Counted from the first letter of the stretch, positions 44,401 through 56,476 are shown. The stretch is DNA of 64,000 nucleotides from Tolypeutes matacus (GCA_026826555.1 JAKSZT010054570.1:1934947-1998946); one strand, 5' to 3'. A program made the numbers and translations. Notes: generated by a model not told the origin, from the sequence alone.

Positions 44401-46071
44401 TTTGTGAAAATCTCTCTCTTGGACTTGAACCAGGATAATGCTTCGCTTCCCTGGTAGACAAGACATTTGCCATGTGCCAGTAAATACTGTGTTAAATAGT
44501 GTCAAGTTACCCCCAAAACACTGAAACTGCCACCATTAGGACATGGGTCGTCCTTGTCATAATGAGAATGCTGGTGATCTGGAGGCAACTGAGAGCCCAC
44601 GTGCAAAACGAAGACATCGCCAAAACGTGTCTTTCCTTCCAGCTCCTTTTCTGTGCTCCTTTGGGCACGTGGCCTGTGCTCTGTCCATGCACAGTGCCTT
44701 GGCCCACAGAAATGATTTCATTTTAATTTCTTTTAAAATCAAAAGAAGAAAATGAATATAGAATAATGAATCCAGCCTGGGTTATATTTGTCTTTATACC
44801 AACACAGTGAGAAAAAAAATTTTTAATTTTTTCGTGGAGGAAGGGACCCACCAAGGCCAGCCCACCTCTGACCCATCGAGGTATGAGATAGCCCCTGAGC
44901 TGTGCTCCCCGGGTCTGGTTTAAAGCCCCACATCAGCACCACAGGAGAGCCCAGCTGTCCAAATCCCAAGCTAAAGCTTCACTATCAGCCACCTGGCACC
45001 TATGTCTGTCTCTGTCTGCTCCACATCCAACCTCCTGCTCCATTCAGCGTCCCACCTCCAGTGGGGCCCCTGATTTAGGGTCTGATTGTCCCTCTGCCCT
45101 GGCCCAATGCTCTCACGCAGACTTCTCAGTATCTTGACTTCCTGGCCACAAGACACTCATGAACTGCCTCCAAGAAATTCAGGCAACCCTCCCCTGGGCT
45201 GCACCCATGAATGGGCAAACATGAGCCCAGGCCTCTTTAAATAGTGTCCCCACCTCTGAAACTATTCTGTTCTGTGTCAGCATCATCCCGTTCTGTCCTA
45301 TCCTCCAATTCCTCGGGCCCCTGCTGTCTCAGACCAACAGGCTAGAATGGTACCAAAAAAGGGGCAAAGTCAACAAAACCTGGGATCATACTCCTACATG
45401 ATCCCAGGGCCCCCCACCAAGCCCCCCCGGCAGCCCCACTGGCCTTCCCATCACAGCTTAATCTTACTGCATTTCCCAGGAACCTAGACATTTTACTAAG
45501 GGGAGCAAAAGCCCAATATCCTAATTTTGGAATTTCAGGCACTATGACAGCTGGTGAAGGGAGATATTTGGGGGCAGAAGATGTAACTCAAATCACACCT
45601 CCTAGGAGGCTGCCTGTGCTGCCTAATCGTACAGCCAGCCCTGTTCCAAACGATAAAAGCTTTTGCTTTCTCTTAAAAATAATGAATCTGTAAATGCTAG
45701 GTTGAAGTTCTTATAATAGACTGAAACTCTACACAAAGGAACCATGACGTTTTTCAGGGAATTGGAGGAACATAATTTACTTTTGCTAGGTGGACCTGTC
45801 ATCTTAACGTGGTTTTTCCCATGTACATTTTTTTTCTTTAAGTTCTTTCACAGAAACTACCTCCACTGATCCTTTTGCAACAGAATAGAGCAGAAGGAGG
45901 CTGGAGGAAGTGCAATATACCTGCAGGATGGGCCTGTGGCTGGGGACAGTTTGGCAAGTAATGCTGGGTCCCAAATAACAACAATGGCAGATCTCAGGCC
46001 TAACGAACAGTTAGCAATAAGTGGAGGGGTTAGGGAATCCAGAAGAAGTAAAAGGGAATGAAATTAGTATT
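41491..46071. other. intergenic, mostly single-copy
   Basis: Moderate GC, no lineage-specific repeats except an A14 run at about 42154. Frames of up to about 120 codons overlap on several strands and have no recognisable homology. Such a repeat-poor stretch of 4.5 kb in a repeat-rich interval could hold conserved enhancers, but nothing in the sequence proves it. Confidence 0.5.
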
Positions 46072-46134
46072 TATTTAGCTCCTTCCGCTTCTCGGCCTTT
46101 TGGCTAAGATCAAGTGTAGTATTTAGCTCCTTCC
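46072..46134 (+). pseudogene. 33-bp U2 snRNA 5' fragment framed by 15-bp TSD
   Basis: 46087-46119 is an exact match to U2 snRNA from about nt 4 to nt 36 (GCTTCTCGGCCTTTTGGCTA then AGATCAAGTGTAG). The 15-bp TATTTAGCTCCTTCC flanks it on both sides (46072-46086 and 46120-46134). U2's own preceding C and following TAT are shared with the duplication, giving microhomology at both joins. There is no A tail. It lies at the edge of an older MIR. Confidence 0.93.
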
Positions 46135-46315
46135 ATATGACAAAACACTGTACTAGAAACTTTACAGATATTATTTCATATAACCCTCATAGCAGCCCTA
46201 CGGAATATTTCCATTTTGCAGATGAGGAAACCAAGATTCAGAGGTCACCCAAGTGGTAAATGACAGGGAGAGAATTTGACCCCAGATCTTCGACTCAAAG
46301 CTCACAGTCTTTCCC
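46120..46315 (-). mobile_element. MIR SINE, antisense
   Basis: ATTATTTCATATAACCCTCATAGCAGCCC, TTTTGCAGATGAGGAAACC, then GAATTTGACCCCAGATCTTCGACTC is the reverse complement of MIR. Its left end was split by the U2 fragment insertion. Confidence 0.85.
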
Positions 46316-46579
46316 TACATTTCAAAGGCATCTGAGAAATCTGTCAGCTGCAAGCACGCGCCCCGATGACCTCAGGAGTTCAAAGGCAGGGTTCCAACCC
46401 TTAGGAGATGGTCTAGAAAAGAGAAAAGCTATTCTCCTCTAGAATATAGTACAAAAGTACTGGGGAATCACCAGGGCAGGAAGTGAATGACTATTAATAC
46501 AAATCCCTTGATGGTTGAGATATAACATGTGGGGCTTGAGCTGCTTGAATTTATCATTTTTCCATTATTTGTCTTCCCT

Positions 46580-46700
46580 TCTTGGCAGTGAGTTCCTTCA
46601 GTGTCCTTTGTGCCCCCAGCTCGCAGGGCAGTGCCTGGCACGAGGCAAGTACTCCATAAATGGTTGTGGAATATATGTATGAATGAATGAACAAATGAAT
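46580..46700 (+). mobile_element. L2 3' end
   Basis: GTGAGTTCCTTCAGTGTCC, CAGTGCCTGGCACGAGGCAAGTACTCCATAAATGG and GAATGAATGAACAAATGAATG match the conserved L2 3' end. Confidence 0.8.
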
Positions 46701-47654
46701 GGATGAGTCCTTAGCTGATGAGCCAGTTCTTCCAGCTGTGGTGTGAGCAACATTGCAGAGGCTATTAAGTCAGGCAGTGACCAAATAGACCAAATGCCAA
46801 AGCTGCTGTTTAGTCAGCTTTGCGTCCCTTGTTAGAATTCTCTCCTAGCATTCTTTGTACTTCTAAGCAGGTTCGACTGATAGGAGGTTTAGAAACCCAC
46901 ACATACTTGGTGTATTAAATAAACACAAGGGTTGTTTTCTACATATTAAAAGCTGAATTAACAATTTTTCATTTTAGGTGATTTTTGGATGTGGATGGAT
47001 GGGGGGAGGGCCTTGAAACAGTGTTAGAGAAGGTCAAGGGAAGGTTCTGGGCTCCTCCAGAAGCATCCAATACATTGTTAACCAAGGCCAATCCTAGCAT
47101 CCTCCTTCTGAGATGTTTCCATGGAAACCAAGCTTGTGCTGTGCATACAGAAGGGTAGCTCTTAGCTCTGCCGGCCCTGGCTCCCGAGAGAATGTGTTGC
47201 CTGAGGTAGGCTCCTGCAGACAAAGCTCTAAGAGGGAAAAACAAAGACTGTAGCTCTAGGACCAGAAAATACCCTTCCTCCTCCCTCCTCTTTCCCCTCC
47301 CACTCTCCCAGCGTCCCCGGAGAAGGACTGTTCTGCCCTTCAAGTGCATTGTGCACAGACCTCCCCTGGCCTGAGTGATAGATGGACCAGGGATCTGCCT
47401 AAGAAGGTTAGAGTGTTAATTGTACCCTGTCATGTCAGAGAAGGAAATGAGACTGGGCTGCGGTGCAGGAAAGGGATTTTCCATGGAACAATGTCTTTCA
47501 CGCATTCTGCGGAGTGAACAAGTGATGATCAGGCTTAACCAGTACAGGAAAGACAAATGCTGCGGCTACCATGCCCTCTCCCTTCCATGCACCCCACTTC
47601 TGCTCAGCTGGTCAACCTTTCGGGCAGGAGCCACTGGAGTTTCCCTCTTTGCTT
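46701..47654. other. intergenic, nothing recognised
   Basis: Single-copy looking sequence up to the poly-T of the full-length L1. The 127-codon minus-strand frame at 46969-47349 has no recognised homology. Confidence 0.55.
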
Positions 47655-48239
47655 TTTTTTTTTTTTTTTTTTTAACTTTATTTTGTACATTTAATAATTG
47701 AAAACATAAACAAATAAAAACTAAAAAGTAAACACTGATGAACAAATATATACATTTCTCAATTAGATGTAATGGATACATGTAAATTTTTTTTTTTTTT
47801 GAATCAAACAATATATTTCACAATATATTTGGTTCATAGTAACGCATTCATACAATATTTGTCCTTTTGTGTCTGGCTTGCTTCACTCAACATAATGTCC
47901 TCCAGGTTCATCCATGTTTCCATATGCTTTATGACTTCATTTCTTCTTACAGCTGCATAATATTCCATCGTGTGAATAGACCACAGTTGTTTATCCATTC
48001 ATCTGTTGATGGACACCTGGGTTGTTTCCAACTTTTGGCGATGGTGAATAATGTGGCTATGAACATCGGTGTGCAGATGTCTGTTCGTGTCACTGCTCTC
48101 AGTTCTTCTGGGTATATACCCAGTAGTGGTATTGCAGGGTCATGTGGCAAGTCTATATTCAACTTCTTTAGGAACTGCCAAACAGTCCTCCATAGTGGTT
48201 GTACCATCCTGCATTCCCACCAACAGTGAAGAAGTGTTC

Positions 48240-51200
48240 CTATCTCTCCACATCCTCTCCACACTTGTAGTTCTCTGTCTTTTTAATAGTGGCCATTCTG
48301 ATAGGTGTGAAATGATATCTCATTGTAGTTTTGATTTGCATTTCCCTAATCATGAGTGATGTTGAGCATTTCTTCATGTGTCTTTTTGCCATTTGTATTT
48401 CTTCTTCGGAGAAATGTCTGTTCAAGTCTTTGGCCCATTTTTTAATTGGGTCATTTGTCTTTTTATTGTTGAGTTGTAACATCTCTTTATATATCCTGGA
48501 TATTAAACCCTTATCAGATATGTGATTTCCAAATATTTTTTCCCATTGAGTTGGCTGCCTTTTCACCCTTCTGATAAAGTCCTGTGAGGTGCAAAAGTGT
48601 TTAATTTTGAGGAGGTCCCATTTGTCTACTTTTTCTTTTGTTGCATGTGCTTTGAGTGTGAGGTCCAAGAAACCACCACCTACTACAAATTCTTGAAGAT
48701 GTTTCCCTACATTTTCTTCTAGTACTTTTATGGTCCTGGCTTTTATATTTAGATCTTTGATCCATTTTGAGTTGATTCTTGTATAGGGGGTGAGATAGGG
48801 GTCCTCTTTCATTCTTTTGGTTATAGATATCCCGTTCTCCCAACACCATTTATTGAAGAGACTGTTTTTTCCCATCAGCGTGGGCTGGGTAGGTTTGTCA
48901 AAAACCAGTTGATTATATAGGTGAGGGTTTATTTCCGGATTCTCAATTCTATTCCACTGATCGATACGTCTATCTTTATGCCAGTACCATGCTGTTTTGA
49001 CCACTGTACCTTTGTAATATGTTTCAAGGTCAGGCAGCGAAATTCCTCCCATATTGCTCTTCTTTTTTAGAATACTTTTGGCTATTCGGGTGCACTTACC
49101 CTTCCAGATGAATTTAGTAATTGCCTTCTCTAATTCTGTAAAGTAAGCTGTTGGGATTTTGATTGGTATTGCATTGAATCTATAAATCAGTTTGGGCAAG
49201 ATTGACATCTTCACGATATTTATTCTTCCAATCCATGAACACGGAATGTCCTTCCATTTGTTTAGGTCCTTTTAAATTTCTTTTAGCATTGTTTTGTAGT
49301 TTTCTGCATATAGGTCCTGTACTTCCTTGGTTAAATTAACTCCTAGGTATTTGAGTCTTTTTGTTGCCATTGAAAATGGAATTTTCCTCCTGATTGCCTC
49401 CTCAGGTTGTTCAGTACTAGTGTACAAAAACATTACTGATTTTTGCGTGTTGATCTTATATCCTGCCACTTTGCTGAACTCATTTATTAGTTTAAGCAGC
49501 TTTGTTGTGGATACTTCAGGATTTTCTAAATACAGGATCATGTCATCCGCAAACAGTGAGAGTTTTACTTCCTCTTTTCCTATTTGGACGCCTTTAATTT
49601 TTTTGGATTGTCTAATTGCCCTTGCTAGAACTTCTAGTACAATGTTGAATAACAATGGTGACAGTGGGCTTCCTTGTCTTCTTCCTGATCTTAGGGGGAA
49701 AGCTTTCAACCTTTCCCCATTGAGTATGATGTTGGCTGTGGGTTTTTCATATATGCCTTTTATCATATTGAGGAATTTTCCTTTTGTTCCTATCGTTTGA
49801 AGTATTTTTATCAAAAAAGGATGTTGGATTTTGTCGAATGCCTTCTGCATCTATTGAGATGATCATGTGGTTTTTTTCCTTCAATTTGTTAATGTGGTGT
49901 ATTACATTGATTGATTTTCTTATGTTGAACCAGCCTTGCATACCAGGAATAAATCCCACTTGGTCGTGATGTATAAGTCTTTTGATATGCTGTTGGATTC
50001 GATTTGCAAGTATTTTATTGAGAATTTTTGCATCCATGTTCATGAGAGAGATTGGTCTGTAATTTTCTTTTCTTGTGGAATCTTTATCTAGCTTTGGTAT
50101 TAGGATGATTTTGGCTTCATAAAATGTGTTGGGTAATTTTCCCTCCTCTTCAATTTTTTGGAAGAGTTTAAACAGGATTGGTGTTAATTCTTTTAGAAAT
50201 GCTTGGTAGAACTCACCTGTGAAGCCATCAGGTCCTGGCCTTTTCTTTGCCAGGAGATTTTTGATGACGGATTCAATCTCCTTAATTGTGATTGGTTTGT
50301 TAAGTTCTTGTATTTCTTGTTGTGTCAGTGTAGGTGGGTTAGGAGTTTCTAGAAATTTGTCCATTCCATCCAGGTTGTCTAGTTTGTTGGCATATAGTTT
50401 CTCATAATATCCTCTTATGATTCTTTTTATTTCTGTGAGGTCATTTGTAATTCCCCCCCCCCTTTCATTTCTGATTGTATTTATTTGCATCTTCTCTCTT
50501 TTTTTCTTTGTTAGTCTAGCGAGGGGTTTGCCAATTTTATTGATCTTCTCAAAGAACCAGCTTTTGGTTTTATTGATTTTCTCTATTGTTTTTCTGTTCT
50601 CATTTTCATTTATTTCTGCTCTAATCTTTATTATTTCTTTCCTGCTTTTTGCTTTTTGCTGTTCTTTTTCTAGTTTCTCAAGTTATTCAGTTAAGTCTTT
50701 GAGTTTAGCTCTTTCTTGTTTCTTAATATAGGCATTTAGGGCTATAATTTTCCCTCTCAAGACTGCCTTTGCTGTATCCCATAAGTTTTGATATGTTGTG
50801 TTCTCATTTTCATTTGTCTCAATATATTTATTGATTTCACTTGCAATTTCTTCTTTGACCCACTGAATATTTAGGAGTGTGTTGTTCAGTCTCCACACAT
50901 TTGCAAATTTACTTTTTTCTGGTCTGTTATTGATTTCTAGTTTCATTCCATTATGATCTGAGAAGGTGCTTTGTATAATTTCAATCTTTTTATATTTATT
51001 GAGAGCTGTATTGTGCCCTAACATGTGGTCTATTCTGGAGAAAGATCCATGGGCACTTGAGAAGAATGCTGAGTTTGGATGCAGTGTTCTGTATATGTCT
51101 GTTAGGTCTAACTTGTTTATCATATTGTTCAAGTTCTCTGTTTCCTTGTTGATCTTCTGTCTAGTTGTTCTATCTAATGATGTGAGAGGGGTGTTGTAGT

Positions 51201-51600
51201 CTCCGACGATTATTGTAGAAATGTCTATTTCTCCCTTCAGTTTTGCCAGAGTTTGTCTCATATATTTTGGGGCACCCTGGTCAGGTGCGTAGATATTTAT
51301 GACTGTTATATCTTCCTGGAGCATCATCCCTTTTATTAATATATAATGGCCTTCCTCATCTCTTATCACTTTTTTGCATTTGAAGTCTGTTTTGTCTGTT
51401 ATTAGTATAGCTACCCCAGCTCTTTTCTGTTTACTATTTGTGTGGAGTATCTTTTGCCAACCTTTTACTTTCAGCTGGCTTGTATCCTTGTGTCTCAGGT
51501 GAGTTTCTTGTAAGCAGCATATGGATGTCTCATGTTTTTTTATCCATTCTGTCAGCCTGTATCTCTTGATTGGGGAATTAATCCAATCAAATGTAAATTT
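48240..51600 (-). pseudogene. L1 ORF2 (EN-RT), disrupted
   Basis: Minus-strand ORF2 of the full-length element in at least four frames: endonuclease at about 51600-50683 (catalytic-region CCLQETHL at about 51.51 kb, then [18 protein letters not shown] and [10 protein letters not shown]), RT at 50490-49747 and 49850-49272 ([24 protein letters not shown] with the catalytic FADD at about 49.54 kb), and the C-terminal region at 49214-48240 ending near the VER residues. Frameshifts near 50.7, 49.8 and 49.25 kb separate them. Within frames the protein is well kept, so inactivation is fairly recent. The left end is approximate. Confidence 0.88.
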
Positions 51601-51734
51601 AATCCATTCACATTCAATGATATTACTGAAAATGCACTATTTATTTCCTCCATTTTATTCTTTGGTTTTCATATGTCATCTTATTTTTGTCTCTCTTTTT
51701 ACTCTTTTGGTTATCCTTACTGCTTTTCTTTCTT

Positions 51735-52722
51735 CTATACTCTCCTCCAAGCCTCTCTCTCCTGTATTTTTCTTTCAAGTTCCAAGGTTTCATTTAATAT
51801 CTCCTGCAAAGGTGGATTCTTTTTTGCAAACTCTCTTAGTTTCTGTTTGTTTGTGAATACTTTATATTCACCTTCATATTTGAAGGACAGTTTTGCTGGA
51901 TAAAGAATTCTCGGCTGGCAGTTTTTCTCTTTCAGTTTCCTAATTGTATCATACCACTGTCTTCTCGCCTCCATGGTTTCTGAAGAGAAATCTGCACTAA
52001 GTCTTACTGGACGTCCTTTGTACGTGATCGTTTGCTTCTCTCTTGCTGCTCTGAGAATTTTCTCTTTATCTTTTACATTCGACATTCTGTATAATATGTG
52101 CTTTGGCGTAGGTCTATTTGGATTTATTCTTTTTGGGGTATGGTGTGCTTCTTGGACATGTAAGTTCTTTTCTTTCGTGAGAGTTGGGAAATTTTCAGCT
52201 ATTATTTCCTCAAATACTCTTTCTGCCCCTTTTCCTTTCTCTTCTCCTTCTGGAACTCCCATGACACGTATGTTCTTGCGTTTTGTGTTGTCATTCAAAT
52301 CTCTGAGCCCCTGCTCAATTTTTTCCATTCGTTTCTCTCTGTTATTTTCTCTCTTCAATTTTAGCTGCTCTGTCTTCAGTAGCACTTATTCTTTCTTCTA
52401 TCATTTCGAGTCTGCTGTTGTATGCCTCAAATGTATTTTTGACTTCACCTATTGTGTCTTTCATTCCCATAAACTCCGTTACTTTTCTGTTCATGATTTC
52501 AAATTCTTCTTTGCATTCACTCAATGACTTCTTGATGTCATTTATCTCTTTAAGTATATTCTCTTTCATCTCATTAATTTGATTTTGGAAATGTGTGCTC
52601 ATCTCACTGATTAGTTCTCTCAAATTCCACATCTCTTCTGGGACTTTGCTGTATTCCTTTTCTTGGGCCATGTCTTCTATTTTCTTAGTATGGCTCGTAA
52701 TTTTTTGCTGGTGTTTAGGCAT
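51735..52722 (-). pseudogene. L1 ORF1, disrupted by frameshift
   Basis: Starts MPKHQQKITSHTKKIEDMAQ at 52722, with a coiled-coil-like N-terminal half (many Glu/Lys, ISEMSTHFQNQINEMKEN). It shifts frame at about 52.34-52.39 kb into the RNA-binding C-terminal half (IRVMGVPEGEEKGKG; AREKQTITYKGRPVRLSADF) ending at 51735. Its counterpart in the truncated L1 shows a shift in about the same place (20.57-20.70 kb). Confidence 0.88.
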
Positions 52723-53853
52723 CTGGTTAGTTTGTATTTTACTTAGATGCTCTATCTCTCTCTTTTATGGGGCTTTAGTGGCAGGAGACTGTGAGTTACC
52801 ACAGCTCTTTGATTTTTGGCTCAACCTTGATTGTTAGGATTGTTCTGCTGGTTGCTCAAAACTGGGCACTGGACCCAGTAATTGGTTGTAGAATCATGTC
52901 CTAGGGCCTTGGGCAGGGAGGCTATAGAGGCCAGGAAAATCCTCTCTTACTTATTAATTTTCTTATGTGCACTTCCTTGGTCTGCCAGGAGATGGTGCTT
53001 GTTGGCAGCTCTCAATTCAATGCCTGGTCGGAGCATATTTGTTGTGACACAGACCAGATCAATGTGATAGAGCTTCCTGTCTGGGGGCTAGGAGCCCTGT
53101 GATTCAAACTTTCTGAGACAGTTCTCCACACTTCTCTCGTAGCGCCCCCCTTTTCCCAGCTAGGAAATATTTCCTCTCCCCTCTGAATCCTCAACAATCA
53201 GTCCCTGTTAGTAGAGCAGGAGATTGGGAGGTTTGTATTTCTTTAGCCCCTTGCAGGCTCCAAGGCAAACAATGGCACAGCCCCACCAGGCCTGGAAGGG
53301 CTCTCAGGACAGGGCAGACCAAACCTGCGAGTCAAAAGCAGGGTCAGCCCCAGGCTCTCTCTCTCCCCTCTCCCGTGGATTCCTCAACAATTAGTCCAGG
53401 GTAGAAGAGAGGGAGGTTGGGAGGATCGGATTTCTCCTGTCCTTACTAGGCTCCCAGGGCAAACCACCGTGTGGAAGGGTCTGTGGGGCTCCGCAGCCCA
53501 AATTTACAGGTCAGAACCTGAGTCAGCCTAAGGCTGTGTCCCTCTCTCTCCCCTTTCCGGGTGTCGCAGATCCCTGAATCCCCCTTTGTCTGTGGTCGCA
53601 GGCCCAGAGGCCCGAGAATTCTGAAGAGTGTGGGGGAGGGTGCCGGCAGCAGCAGAAGCTGCTACTTACAACTCACAGTTTTGTAGTCGCAATTTCCCTC
53701 TTCTGTCCCTCTCTCCTCTGGGTGGTGTGCAGCCTTCACCTGCTGTCCTAAACCCTAGAAGATCTTTTTCGGGGCTGTTTCAGCTTGTCCTCTGGCTATT
53801 TTTCTGGAGAAGAGATACCCGTTTCTTACTAGTACGCCATCTTCCTGGAAGTC

Positions 53854-54157
53854 TGAATATTGTTTCTTTTTCCTGTGAGTTACTATGCCCTGTTTGTTTT
53901 GGTCTCTTTCATGGTAGAGGCATTCCACAAATGTCTAGGGCTCTTGGCTGTCTGTGTTATTTGAGAATGTGGCACTAAATTCCTGACTGAACGCTCTGGG
54001 TGCATGATGATGGTGTTGATGATGGGCTCCACCATGTGGGACAGACAGGAAGCCTAGCCAGGTGTCAGTATTTCAAGCTCTTCTTCCTCAGGCTGCTTCC
54101 TGTCTCCAGAGAGGAAACCTTTACTCTCCTACCGTGGGGTGGAGCGGTTCAGGGAAG
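53854..54157. other. intergenic, nothing recognised
   Basis: Single-copy looking sequence between the L1 5' end and the next LTR. It may contain the missing L1 target duplication in degraded form. Confidence 0.5.
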
Positions 54158-54162
54158 AGGAG

Positions 54163-54625
54163 TGTGGTAGATTGGCTTTTGTACCCTACCCCAACAAAAG
54201 ATATGTTCTTGGTCTTGGGCCATGACCCTGTGTGTGTGTGAACTCAAGGCGAAAGAGACTTTTGAAGATGTTTATTCTTAGTTAAGGTATGGCTCAACTG
54301 AATCAGGGTGGGTCTTCATCTGTATTACCAGAGGCCTTGTAAAGGAAGTCAGAGAAGGCCCCTGGAAGGAGCCGGAAGTCAGCGGAGATGGCAAGAGCAG
54401 ACACAGGGAGAGAGATCGCCGTGTGACAGGAGGCAGAGAGAGATGCCAGTCAAGGAACCCCAAGGATCGCACAGGCCAGTACCAGAATGCTATAGACTTT
54501 CAGGAGAAAGCATGGCCTCACCGATGCCTTGACTTTGGACTTCTGAAATCTTGAGCCAATAAATTCCTGTTGTCAAGCCAGCCTGTTGTGTGGCATTTGC
54601 CATACCATTTTGGCAAACTAAGACA
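54163..54625 (+). mobile_element. MaLR-like solo LTR, sense
   Basis: 463 bp from TGTGGTAGATTGGC to GGCAAACTAAGACA (TG...CA). Signal CCAATAAATTCCTGTTG lies about 65 bp from the end, as in MLT1/MST-type LTRs. Flanks AGGAG and GGGAG differ at one base, consistent with an aged 5-bp duplication. It is a different family from the LTR pair just to the right. Confidence 0.82.
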
Positions 54626-54762
54626 GGGAGATTTCTGCATCATGGGGTATACTCAGATTTCATTTTCCCTAGTCCTGCGGGACATTTCTCTGAAACACCT
54701 GATGTCTACATGCCCTAAGACCCCATCTCTCCACATTCCCTCCTACCCTTGACATCATCCAT

Positions 54763-55262
54763 TGTGGCAGTTTGATGTAATTATGAATTCCAAAAATATA
54801 ATTGAATCATGCTTGTAAACTGATCTGTTAATCTGGGCATGATTAGGTTAGGATTAGGGCGTTGAGCCCCACCCCTTTGTGGGTGGGGAGTCGAGTATAG
54901 AAGGCAAGGCAAAGGACAGTTGAAGCAGTCTTTTGAAAAGCAGTTTTGATGTTGGAAAGAAGGCCCCAGGAGAAGAGAAGCAAGCTGTTCGCCTGATCGT
55001 CTATAGCTGACCTTGTGGAGGAAAGAGAAGCTAAGCCTGGAGAGAAACGCAGCCCCGGGAAGAGAAGAACTCCAGAAGCCTGGACCCTGGCAAACGCCGG
55101 CAGCTGTCTTGCTCTAAAACGTGGCAATGGACTGTGGTGAGAGAAGAAACTTAACACTTTATGGCCTGGTATCTGTGGACTTCTACCCCAAATAAATACC
55201 CTTTATGAAGACCAACCCATTTTTGGTATTTTATATTAGCACCCCTTTGGCTGACTAATACA
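54763..55262 (+). mobile_element. ERVL-MaLR-like solo LTR, sense, 5-bp TSD
   Basis: 500 bp from TGTGGCAGTTTGATG to GGCTGACTAATACA, with CCCCAAATAAATACCC near the 3' end. TCCAT is duplicated at 54758-54762 and 55263-55267. Same family as 23655-24247, with an internal deletion relative to it. Confidence 0.9.
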
Positions 55263-55267
55263 TCCAT

Positions 55268-55292
55268 TTACTATTTTTGCCAATATGATGGG
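55268..55292 (-). mobile_element. old L1M sliver between two LTRs
   Basis: TTACTATTTTTGCCAATATG plus GTGGG-like end is antisense L1M 3' UTR. It joins the L1 sequence resuming at 55909 when the second LTR is removed. Confidence 0.7.
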
Positions 55293-55903
55293 TGTATTAG
55301 TCAGCCAAAGGAATGCTGATGCAAAATACCAGAAATGGGCTGGTTTTTATAAAAGGTATTTATTTGGGGTAAAAGTCCACAGTTACCAGGCCATAAAGCA
55401 TAAGTTATTTCCTTCACCAAAATCTGTTGCCATGTGTTGGAGCAAGACGGCTGCTGACGTTTGCCAGGGTTTAAACTTCTTGGGTTCCTCTCTTCTTCCT
55501 GGGGCTCTGTTTCTCTTCGGGCTCAGCGCCTCTCTTTCCTCCACAAGGTCAGCTGTAGACTAGGAGGCTCTCTAGCCTTTGTCTCTCTCCACAAGGCCAG
55601 CTGTGAACTGTCAGGCTCTTTTCCCGGAGCTTTCTCTCCTTCCTCATGACCAAGGTCCTCTGTGTGCTCACTTCCCGGGGCTCCAGCTCAAGACTGCATC
55701 AGAACTCCAATTCAAAAACTCCAACTCTGTCCTTGCCATGTCTTTTATCTTTGATTCCCCACCCACCAACGGGCGGGGCTCAATGCCCTACTGATGTGGC
55801 CCAATCAAAGCCCCAATTATAACTTAATCATGCCCAGTTTACAAGCATAATCCAATACCTATTTTTGGAATTCATAAGTATATCAAACTGCCAAACTGCT
55901 ACA
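55293..55903 (-). mobile_element. ERVL-MaLR-like solo LTR, antisense, 5-bp TSD
   Basis: 611 bp from TGTATTAGTCAGCC to AACTGCTACA, the inverted orientation of the LTR at 54763. ATGGG is duplicated at 55288-55292 and 55904-55908. The reversed poly(A) zone GTATTTATTTGGGG is at about 55358. The separate target duplication shows an independent insertion, not an inverted segmental copy. Confidence 0.9.
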
Positions 55904-56250
55904 ATGGGTGTAAACAGGCATCCATTTGTTGTTTTAACTTGTATTTCTGATAACTAATGAGATCATGCACCTCTTCAAATCCTGTTACTATTCCATTTTC
56001 TTTCTGTGATTTTCCTCTCCATAACTTTTGCCCATTTTTCTATTTGATTTCTTGTCATTTTGTTGCTGTGGATTTGCACATCTTCTCATATATTCTGGAT
56101 ATTTGCCTCCTCTATATTTTAAATGTGGGAGAGACTTTCCCCAGACTCTCATATTACTAATACCTATCCATGATATCCTTTGTTCAAAAATTAAAAAAAA
56201 AACAAAAACTCCTTATTTGTATGGGCTTAAATCAATCATTTTTTTCTCAT
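55904..56250 (-). mobile_element. old L1M 3' UTR, antisense
   Basis: ATGGGTGTAAACAGG, TTGTATTTCTGATAACTAATGAGATCATGC and TTTTGCCCATTTTTCTATTTGATT, through a diverged CATATATTCTGGATATTTGCC, is antisense L1M sequence also visible in the younger L1 at about 48.3-48.5 kb. Confidence 0.75.
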
Positions 56251-56476
56251 AGCTTATGCTTTTGGAATTCTTTGAAGACATTATTTTCTTCCCTCTAGGC
56301 CACAAAGATAATCTCCTATATTTTCTTCTACAGAGTCACACAGTCCAAGCCATGTTATCTCTCACCTGTACTAGTTCAATAGCCTTCTAAATAGTCCCCT
56401 TACTTCCCCCAGTGCCACCTATATTTTCTTCTCAACAGAGCAGGCGTGTGATGCTTTAAGACATAAATCAGCCTCA

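Larger units (their letters stand above)
47655..53853 (-). mobile_element. full-length lineage-specific L1, antisense
   Basis: About 6.2 kb. A T run (the poly(A) tail) at 47655-47675 is followed by the 3' UTR, ORF2, ORF1 and a roughly 1.1 kb 5' UTR ending with GACTTCCAGGAAGATGGCGT read from 53853. The truncated copy at 18.06-22.23 kb starts at the same base. All structural parts are present, but both ORFs are broken, so it is not active. I could not find a clear target-site duplication: flanks CCCTCTTTGC (left) and TGAATATTGTTTC (right) do not match. Confidence 0.92.

Noticed and set aside
47655..53853. Active L1
   Set aside because: ORF1 and ORF2 are both interrupted by frameshifts.
54163..54625. 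Third member of the head-on LTR pair
   Set aside because: Although close by and TG...CA ended, its sequence belongs to a different MaLR-like family.
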